From Bedellia somnulentella (Eukaryota; Arthropoda; Insecta; Lepidoptera; Bedelliidae), in contig OY755197.1 in assembly GCA_963576735.1 (NCBI GenBank), forward strand, positions 8,878,501-8,942,500: a stretch of 64,000 nucleotides of DNA. The letters are read 5' to 3'. Both the position numbers and the translations under genes were made by a program. The stretch's first letter is position 1, and the number at the start of each line of letters is the position of its first letter. Under the pieces are notes generated by a model that saw only the letters and a list, made by a program, of their open reading frames with translations, was not told the DNA's origin and did no database searches. This document shows, piece after piece, positions 60,501 to 64,000 of the stretch.

Positions 60501-63500
60501 ACAAGAGCTAATCTCGTGTGGTGCGAGGCATAAGCGACAAGCGATTTTCGTTGTGCGTACACTTTAGATTACATAGGCATTTAACAAGTTTAAGGCACAT
60601 ATTTTTTTTTAATAAAAAAAAATCAACTGTGTTGTATATTTCTGTAATTAATCGTTTTTATATCTTATTTTGTTCAAAAAAACAGACTGTATATAAATTG
60701 TTTTAATGTTTTTTTAATAATTTCCTAAGTGTACGCCTCGCAATGAAGTGAAATAATGTCATGTATGTATGTGTATTAAAATATGCTAATACTTACCGCC
60801 AACACTAAGTCGCTGCCCCTTCTTTGCCTGCTTTTTCGCTTCTGTGACGTCACAGCGGTGAGGTGAGGGGCGGGGGAACATACATGGAGGTAAGAACTAA
60901 TGCTAGCAACTAGGGTTTAAGGCGGATTTTGAGCATTTCTATTCATATGAGAGTATTCTTATTTTTTTCATTTTCGAGTTAGTTTTTTTTTTTTTTTAAT
61001 AAATAAACTTACATTTTCTTCATATAAGATATTTGTTGTTTTATTTTTTCTCTTATGATCAAAAAGTAAAATGCGTCAGTTTTTATAAACTTGGAGCATT
61101 CCCAAGGATGATTTGAGCGAAAAATAACCGCTAAATTTATTCGGTTCTTTGAGCCTATGAAATAGCAAAAGGCTCAATGCTCAATATATTTATTGGCTTA
61201 ACTAAAATTAAACCATCGTTAGAGTAGTTGTAGCTAGTATACATATTTTTTTTTATAAAGCTTAACTGCATTAGTTAATTGATCTCAATTTTTTATATAA
61301 TATGACAAAATTGAAGTGCTCAAAACCAGCAAACACAAAACATATGGACATATTTATATATGCATTTTAAGGGACCATGATCGGTGAGATTACTTATTAT
61401 TTCACTTTAGGTTACAGTTAACACAAAATCTACTGCAAGCTATTAATATTCACAGAGTTATTAACATTAATATGAAACTACACATTAAAATTGAATAACA
61501 AATAATCTCTAGAATAAACCGACATTAATTAATAAAATAATAGTTATATTTGCAAATGAAGTAACGGAAAATTTAGTTTGAATAAGTAAAAACATTAGAA
61601 TTATTTGAAAACTACTTTAATTAATGTCGGTCTTGGTTTTTTTATTAGGGTTTATTATTCCAACAAGGGGATCTAATTAACATATTTACAGGAATTTTCC
61701 TCAATGTATCAAAAAATATTACTATTTTCTTTCACATTTATCACAAATATACCCCGAATTTAACATATATTCATAAGTTAACAAAGAATAGTTTTAAAAT
61801 ATTAGTGGCATAATATATGAGGAAAGAAAGCATATAAAGTGTTAGAGATGAGCAAACTCAAATAAATAATAAGAAAGGAAATAAAAAAATATATAAAGGC
61901 AACAAGATCGTGATCAAAATTTACATTGAGAAAAAGATCTGTAAGAATTGAAGGCAGCGATAAAAAATGAAGGGATTTCTAATAAACACTATCTAATAGG
62001 TAAATACAAACAAGCAGAAAGGATTTAGCTTCTAAGAACTCAAAAGCTTTGTGTGTTAACTACTTAAAATATTAGCATCCCAAATATTCTTATACGTTAT
62101 TCATTTTCCAATTCCCAAAGATGTACTCCAAATAATACTTAATTTGTATGCGTTCAAAATGAGATGGATTCTTGTATAGTTATAAGAATATTAATTTTTA
62201 TGTCATTTTATTGATTTCTTAATGTACACTTGGCCAGAATTCCCCGGAATAACAGTAATGATTTACCACAATTACAAAAAGCTTAAGAATGTACCTGACT
62301 TTAAATATTGACTCAGTTTGTTAAGATTTGATTTTGATTCCAATTAGTGTTCAAATAAACCGAATGACCAAGAATCATAAACTGTCTAATAAGCATTACA
62401 AGAAAAATCTTATACAAGTCCACATCTCATGCTAACGCAAGACAAAGTAATCACTCAAGATCAATTAGTTAACAGCGATTAATTTATCCCATAAAAATAC
62501 CCTCACCTTTAACTACTCAGAAATATAGCGGTCAGTTACAAACTATGCCTTGGCTTATACATACATATATCACTGCTGATAACCGTAACTCACTCCTTAC
62601 TCAATCACTCATTCATTCACTCACTTGCTCATTCATTCCTTTTAATCTAACTCCCTAACTCCCTTGTATATAAAAGGGTATAAGAGATTTAAAATTGTTT
62701 TTTTTTTAGCAAAAAGGGTACGATACCTTTCTTCATCTGCTTGATCTCCTTATCCTGTTTCTCGACGGCAGCTCCTAGAAGCGTGAAGATGATACCGGCT
62801 TGCGAGTTCACTCCTACGGCTGTCACTAGCATTTTACCGGAACCTGTGAATTTGGGGTTGTGTTGTTTAGTTTCCTATTTATAAGAATTGTACATACATA
62901 CATATACTCACGGCTATAAATCCCTAGAAGGGGTAGACAGAGCTAAGGAATCAGAAATTCCTCAGCCACTTTTGGAAGTTGTGCGGGGAAAAGATGGTGA
63001 AATAAAGGTTGTTGGTGATGGGTCTCCAACCGCATCGCCCAAAAATCCCTCAAAAGCCTCAAAACCGTTAGTCGCTTCTTACGTACACCCACCGGAAGAA
63101 ATGGGGTAGTGCTATTCTAAGCCGACACTACACAGCAATATATAAGAATTCTAGATAGTATAATAATATAGTTTTAACTTGACTACAATGTGATGAAAGA
63201 ATGATTGAACCACTGGGTTTAGATGCGCTTTAACTATATGGAGGCTCCTTTTATAGGATAAAAAAAACTATTGCACATCAAAAATCTTATCATCAAATCA
63301 AATTAAATCAAATCATATAACGGAAATTATATTATAGACTACAATTATTCTTTAGACCCACTCGCTGTGGAAGTTGGCCGGTTGAACAGGAACTATTCGA
63401 CAACGGGATTTTATTCGCATTGTACATTTATTCTTTTTTACTTTATCATAATCACTGCAAAATCGTTTTTTGGAATAATAGGTTATAAGCCTCAAGATCT

Positions 63501-63777
63501 GTGGTGCCAATTAAATTTTTTTTACTGATTAGACGTATTATTGTCTAGGCCATCTCTAATCCGCAAATATTTTTATTTTATATGGTTCACCGTTCTAATA
63601 AATAGCATAATGCCTTGAAAATAAGCTTAAGTTATCATTATGAGTAAAGAGAAATTCAGCCAAGTTGGTTTAAAATAATTTACCTTCCATCACGTGTGTC
63701 CCGGAGAGCACCATAGGATCGAACGCCTCTCCTTTCTTGACGTGATCCGATTCACCAGTGAGGGACGACTCGTCGAT
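39348..63777 (-). CDS. PMCA: Plasma-membrane Ca2+-transporting P-type ATPase (PMCA), spliced gene, 5' part outside window
   Basis: P2B-type ATPase exporting cytosolic Ca2+ across the plasma membrane, normally controlled by calmodulin at its C-terminus. Visible exons join in phase to about 920 residues. Actuator end: [12 protein letters not shown]4: [18 protein letters not shown]. Phosphorylation site: [15 protein letters not shown]. Nucleotide-binding YTKGASEIV, then [27 protein letters not shown] and the TM6 calcium-site region [17 protein letters not shown]. The C-terminus begins [15 protein letters not shown] and then splits into alternative exons: [18 protein letters not shown] (stop at 47000) or [13 protein letters not shown] ... 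SHTETAV (stop at 39348). Family members run about 1,100-1,250 residues, so the N-terminus and TM1-2 lie beyond base 64,000. Every junction was phase-checked by hand. Confidence 0.96.
39552..41255. other. PMCA intron with CpG-rich block at 40,100-40,460
   Basis: No recognised gene. The 40,100-40,420 stretch is GC- and CpG-rich in otherwise AT-rich DNA. A 173-codon minus-strand frame (39935-40456) crosses it but has a composition and lack of motifs suggesting chance. Confidence 0.4.
41256..41324 (-). CDS. PMCA: Probable PMCA cassette exon before the ETAV terminal exon
   Basis: Open frame ending in a GTAAGC donor, phase 0 at the 3' end. With the AAG acceptor at 41325-41327 it gives 23 residues ([23 protein letters not shown]). 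A CAG acceptor at 41304-41306 would give the 16-residue version starting ERLIPVPYS. Both are phase 0, so it can join LQTQ upstream and IRVVNAF downstream. Supported by frame, splice sites and position, not by an alignment. Confidence 0.6.
41325..46999. other. PMCA intron / 3' UTR of the short-tail form
   Basis: No exon recognised. Contains the MITE candidate at 44272-44547, small GC-rich patches near 42120-42190, 42830-42910 and 44085-44175, and no SINE-A copy. Confidence 0.45.
44272..44547. mobile_element. Candidate MITE with GTGTTGCCAGA inverted ends and TA flanks
   Basis: Ends GTGTTGCCAGA (44272) and TCTGGCAACAC (44547), each flanked by TA, as for Tc1/mariner-type elements. 276 bp, no ORF. 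Short inverted ends only, so moderate support. Confidence 0.6.
47000..47143 (-). CDS. PMCA: PMCA alternative terminal exon, short C-terminus (a/x-like)
   Basis: Acceptor TTGTACAG, then 47 residues beginning [18 protein letters not shown] and ending DDDEPRL before TAG. RVVRAF continues the LQTQ of the previous exon, as in other PMCAs. The tail has no PDZ-ligand-like end. On the transcript a run of guanines (complement of the C-run at 47171-47189) sits about 28-46 nt before the acceptor. Alternative use against the ETAV exon is inferred from identical phase and the duplicated RVVxAF start. Confidence 0.9.
   Translation of the reverse strand: MRVVRAFKSTLEDLQERLSATSAAPLRERLRGVSDHLAYIDDDEPRL
47171..47189 (-). 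promoter_or_regulatory. Guanine-run upstream of PMCA short-tail exon acceptor
   Basis: On the transcribed strand this reads three G-runs of 6, 5 and 6 separated by single C, 28-46 nt before the AG at 47144-47145. It takes the place of the usual pyrimidine tract and could fold a G-quadruplex. The regulatory role is inferred. Confidence 0.45.
50026..50170 (+). repeat. Short degenerate tandem repeat (TAGGGTGTCCAAAAT units)
   Basis: GTAGGGTGTCCAAAATTTTC at 50026, GTAGGATGTCCAAAATTTCC at 50091 and GTAGGGTGTCCACAATATAT at 50142, then a TG-rich microsatellite into the PMCA donor region. Confidence 0.6.
50219..50336 (-). CDS. PMCA: PMCA exon: start of calmodulin-binding region
   Basis: 118 nt, phase 2 to 0, acceptor ACCCCAG, donor GTACGG. 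Encodes [18 protein letters not shown] and [17 protein letters not shown], the conserved N-terminal half of the PMCA calmodulin-binding segment. It ends in phase 0, compatible with each of the three downstream candidate exons (47143, 41324 and 39551). Confidence 0.96.
50373..50603 (-). repeat. SINE-A copy
   Basis: ACATACATATACTCACGGCT to TATTCTAAGCC; 36 bp before the acceptor of the PMCA exon at 50219-50336. Confidence 0.85.
50894..51145 (-). repeat. SINE-A copy
   Basis: TACATACATACATATATATA to GACACTACACAGC. Confidence 0.85.
51335..51588 (+). repeat. SINE-A copy abutting a PMCA splice donor
   Basis: GCTGTGTAGTGTCGGCTTAG to GCCGTGAGTATATGAATGAA. Its tail ends ~9 bp from the exon boundary at 51597. 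Confidence 0.9.
51597..51748 (-). CDS. PMCA: PMCA exon: TM9-TM10
   Basis: 152 nt, phase 0 to 2, acceptor TTCCAG. Encodes [20 protein letters not shown], then [18 protein letters not shown] and [10 protein letters not shown]. The donor is GTGAGTAT. A SINE-A copy ends within ~10-30 bp of this donor, and its terminal CGTGAGTAT is the perfect complement of the exon-intron boundary. Confidence 0.95.
51803..52055 (+). repeat. SINE-A copy
   Basis: GCTGTGTAGTGTCGGCTTAA to GCCGTGAGTATATGTATG; begins ~55 bp upstream of the PMCA exon acceptor at 51748. Confidence 0.85.
52197..52635. mobile_element. Candidate MITE with GGCTATTTGACT inverted ends and TA flanks
   Basis: Left end GGCTATTTGACT, right end AGTCAAATAGCC, each flanked by TA. 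The 439-bp interior carries GTCACGTGAC and TGACGTCA motifs and no substantial ORF. Confidence 0.65.
52851..53468 (-). CDS. PMCA: PMCA exon: hinge and TM5-TM8
   Basis: 618 nt, phase 0 to 0, acceptor CCACAG, donor GTAATT. Starts [19 protein letters not shown], then the hinge, TM5 ([15 protein letters not shown]) and TM6 with [17 protein letters not shown], where Asn and Asp contribute to the single Ca2+ site in P2B pumps. It ends with TM7-8 and [15 protein letters not shown]. Confidence 0.97.
53554..53757 (+). repeat. SINE-A with internal deletions
   Basis: GCCGTGTAGTGTCGGCTTAG, then GGGCGATGTGGTTGGAGACC; lacks the CTCTGGCTACCCC part. Confidence 0.82.
53954..54148 (-). CDS. PMCA: PMCA exon: [17 protein letters not shown]
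   Basis: 195 nt, phase 0 to 0, acceptor AACAG, donor GTAAGT. Contains [20 protein letters not shown] and the Mg2+-coordinating [20 protein letters not shown] motif. Confidence 0.97.
54493..54774 (-). CDS. PMCA: PMCA exon: TGDN / P-domain
   Basis: 282 nt, phase 0 to 0, donor GTAGGT. Encodes [38 protein letters not shown] and the [14 protein letters not shown] block, all P-domain hallmarks of P2B ATPases. Confidence 0.97.
55202..55289 (-). pseudogene. Partial duplicate of PMCA exon end with intact donor
   Basis: About 88 bp closely matching the 3' end of the exon at 55365-55527, including its splice donor (here GTAAGT). The reading frame is open ([20 protein letters not shown], then VTRKSEYNL). 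The first ~75 nt of the exon are missing, and no pyrimidine-rich acceptor precedes it. The highly conserved Gly of ACDGLRT is Ala here, and the C-terminal residues have drifted. The nearby intron sequence is also similar, so this looks like a tandem segmental duplication that left a non-functional exon remnant. Confidence 0.8.
55365..55527 (-). CDS. PMCA: PMCA exon: [19 protein letters not shown]
   Basis: 163 nt, phase 2 to 0, acceptor CTCATAG, donor GTAGGT. Encodes [18 protein letters not shown] and [19 protein letters not shown], conserved in PMCAs. A partial copy of its 3' end lies about 75 bp further into the next intron (55202-55289). Confidence 0.96.
55573..55665 (+). repeat. SINE-A 3' part, diverged
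   Basis: TTCCCAAGTAACATTCAAAG to TTTATAGCCGTGATTATG. Confidence 0.65.
55871..56240 (-). mobile_element. RTE/BovB-like LINE 3' end (C-terminal ORF fragment)
   Basis: The longest copy of this LINE tail. A 111-codon frame with [47 protein letters not shown] and [13 protein letters not shown] resembles the C-terminus of RTE/BovB-type reverse transcriptases. The stop TAA lies only ~3 nt before GGCGTGAGTATATG and a TATG-type tail, so there is practically no 3' UTR. It lies in a PMCA intron, in the same orientation as the gene. Confidence 0.85.
56277..56515 (-). CDS. PMCA: PMCA exon: nucleotide-binding domain (KGAS)
   Basis: 239 nt, phase 0 to 2, acceptor TTTACAG, donor GTAAGT. Contains [27 protein letters not shown] and [12 protein letters not shown], the classical nucleotide-binding motifs of P2 ATPases. 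Confidence 0.97.
56545..56615 (+). repeat. SINE-C 3' end
   Basis: TTCATGAAAACCTCATGTGG, GGATTATTACTAATAAATAA: same terminus as 18290-18360 in the other orientation. It runs directly into the inverted tRNA-like pair. Confidence 0.6.
56583..56935. repeat. Inverted pair of tRNA-like sequences (~95-bp arms)
   Basis: Left arm 56583-56681 and right arm ~56830-56935 are near-perfect reverse complements. Each holds a tRNA-like unit, box A TAGCTCAGTTGGCAAGAGCG (right arm) and box B GGGTTCGAATCCC, and a flank TTAATAAAGGAAAG. The right unit folds a 7-bp acceptor stem (GACACGG with CTGTGTC), D arm and T arm. The anticodon arm is imperfect with an 8-nt loop. More likely SINE heads than functional tRNA genes. 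Confidence 0.75.
57188..57430 (-). repeat. SINE-A copy
   Basis: ACATACATATACTCACGGCT to GGCACTACACAGC. Confidence 0.85.
57596..57960 (+). repeat. SINE-B (tRNA-headed), full length
   Basis: Best head: GATAGCTCAGTGGGTAGAAC (box A) and ACGGTTCGAATCTC (box B) at 57607-57661. Tail CCCCTTCGGGTATATACGGC, GTGAACGTTTGAG. Lies upstream of the PMCA exon at 57980 in plus coordinates. Confidence 0.88.
57980..58072 (-). CDS. PMCA: PMCA exon: cytosolic P/N linker
   Basis: 93 nt, phase 0 to 0, acceptor CGCAG, donor GTAAGT. Encodes [20 protein letters not shown] then [11 protein letters not shown], equivalent to the short conserved ISINSAYT-type block of animal PMCAs. Confidence 0.94.
58178..58655 (+). repeat. 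SINE-A interrupted by the palindromic MITE
   Basis: SINE parts 58178-58195 and 58448-58655; GTGCCGGCTTA joins GAATGTCACTACGTGTCGTA. Confidence 0.85.
58196..58447. mobile_element. Palindromic MITE (PIF/Harbinger-like) inserted in SINE-A
   Basis: 252 bp. Terminal inverted repeats start GGGCC(A/G)GCGCT and extend through GCCGGCATGGCATGGCAAAG and AATGAATTCTATA into a short GC-rich loop near 58325, so almost the whole element is a palindrome. It is flanked by TTA on both sides (58193-58195 and 58448-58450), and removing it rejoins the SINE-A motif GGCTTAGAATGTC. A 3-bp TTA duplication is typical of PIF/Harbinger elements. Confidence 0.85.
58670..58905 (+). repeat. SINE-A copy
   Basis: GCTGTGTAGTGTCGGCTTAG to GCCGCGAGTATATGTATG; flanked by TGTACTCTAG on both sides. 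Confidence 0.87.
59220..59469 (-). repeat. SINE-A copy
   Basis: ACATACATACATACATATAC to GACACTACACAGC; starts ~34 bp after the PMCA donor at 59503. Confidence 0.85.
59503..60005 (-). CDS. PMCA: PMCA exon: TM3, TM4 and phosphorylation site
   Basis: 503 nt, phase 1 to 0, donor GTGAGG. Starts with an acidic linker ([17 protein letters not shown]), then TM3 ([17 protein letters not shown]) and TM4 with the PEGLP ion-site kink. It ends with [16 protein letters not shown], whose aspartate is phosphorylated in the reaction cycle. Confidence 0.97.
60797..60841 (-). CDS. PMCA: PMCA 45-nt probable cassette exon (splice-site-A-like)
   Basis: 45 nt between AG and GTAAGT, phase 1 at both ends. The exon before ends in phase 1 and the next begins in phase 1, so it can be skipped without a frame change. 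It encodes about 15 residues, [13 protein letters not shown] at its core: lysine-rich with a serine after basic residues. Its place, in the loop before TM3, corresponds to the region of vertebrate PMCA splice site A. Cassette use is inferred from phase; no transcript evidence is available here. Confidence 0.82.
60842..62726. other. PMCA intron between actuator and cassette exon
   Basis: AT-rich and free of SINE-A. A TGACGTCA palindrome overlaps the acceptor of the cassette exon (60844-60851). Nothing else recognised. Confidence 0.45.
62727..62843 (-). CDS. PMCA: PMCA exon: [24 protein letters not shown]
   Basis: 117 nt, phase 1 to 1, donor GTATCG. Encodes the conserved [18 protein letters not shown] block, then the charged [14 protein letters not shown] stretch at the start of the regulatory insert before TM3. 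Confidence 0.96.
62891..63136 (-). repeat. SINE-A copy
   Basis: TACATACATACATATACTCA to GACACTACACAGC. Confidence 0.85.
63684..63777 (-). CDS. PMCA: PMCA exon: actuator domain [10 protein letters not shown]
   Basis: First PMCA exon visible in the window. 94 nt, phase 0 to 1, between a TTTCAG acceptor and a GTAAAT donor. Encodes [19 protein letters not shown] and GTHVMEG, the conserved TGES phosphatase loop of the actuator domain. Confidence 0.96.
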
Positions 63778-63895
63778 CTGAAAGTATATGTTAATAATAA
63801 ATTATTAAAATATTTCATATAAAAAGATGCACGTTTAACCCTTTAAGGCAGAGGTATGATCTAAAGTTAATTGTATTTCACTTCTATTTGAAGGT

Positions 63896-64000
63896 AGCTG
63901 TGTAGTGTCGGCTTAGAATAGCACTACCCCATTTCTTCCGGTGGGTGTACGTAAGAGGCGACTAACGGACTTGGGGCTTTTTAAGGGATTTTTGGGCGAT
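63896..64000 (+). repeat. SINE-A copy cut by the window end
   Basis: GCTGTGTAGTGTCGGCTTAG through GGGATTTTTGGGCGAT; the rest lies outside. Confidence 0.83.

Noticed and set aside
1..64000. CRISPR arrays, operons, riboswitches or a bacterial defence system
   Set aside because: Spliced animal genes throughout. The regularly recurring ATAC/TATG strings are retroposon tails, not spaced direct repeats.

Overview
This is an AT-rich, intron-rich animal window, most likely from a moth or butterfly (possibly a noctuid moth; this is inferred from the gene content and the style of the repeats, not proven). It holds two convergent spliced cation-transporter genes embedded in a dense field of short retroposons. 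Nothing here is prokaryotic.

Layout. (1) 1-4.2 kb: upstream flank or intron, almost entirely repeats. (2) 4.2-33.6 kb, plus strand: an SLC41/MgtE-type magnesium transporter gene in ten visible coding exons, read with consistent splice phases to a stop at 33,625. Its first intron holds a 3.6-kb EN/RT non-LTR element (minus strand). Its third intron holds a second, different RT element with a zinc finger and a C-terminal restriction-like nuclease. (3) 33.6-39.3 kb: convergent 3' flanks or UTRs. (4) 39.3-63.8 kb, minus strand: a plasma-membrane Ca2+-ATPase (PMCA) gene from the [10 protein letters not shown] region to the C-terminus, about 920 residues. The N-terminal exons lie beyond base 64,000. 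PMCA shows a 45-nt cassette exon and two mutually exclusive-looking C-terminal exons. One ends in the PDZ-ligand-like ETAV; the other is short. There is also a probable extra cassette exon upstream of the ETAV exon.

Repeats. About 50 copies of one roughly 245-bp SINE-like element (called SINE-A here) lie in both orientations. It has (ATGT)n tails, and several copies have 7-12 bp target-site duplications. A tRNA-headed SINE (SINE-B) has seven copies, and two further tRNA-headed families occur. Fragments of an RTE/BovB-like LINE C-terminus also occur. SINE-A, SINE-B and this LINE share the same roughly 45-bp 3' terminal module, which suggests one reverse transcriptase mobilises all three. MITEs and foldback elements are nested among them. 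SINE-A is absent from 33.3 to 50.4 kb, the part holding the 3' flanks and alternative C-terminal exons of PMCA.

The most interesting points are the shared 3' module, a SINE-A copy whose end can pair with the 5' splice site of a PMCA exon, a triplicated splice-donor segment in the SLC41 gene, a partial exon duplicate in PMCA, a G-run next to the acceptor of one alternative PMCA terminal exon, and the nuclease-bearing RT element with a YLDD catalytic motif.
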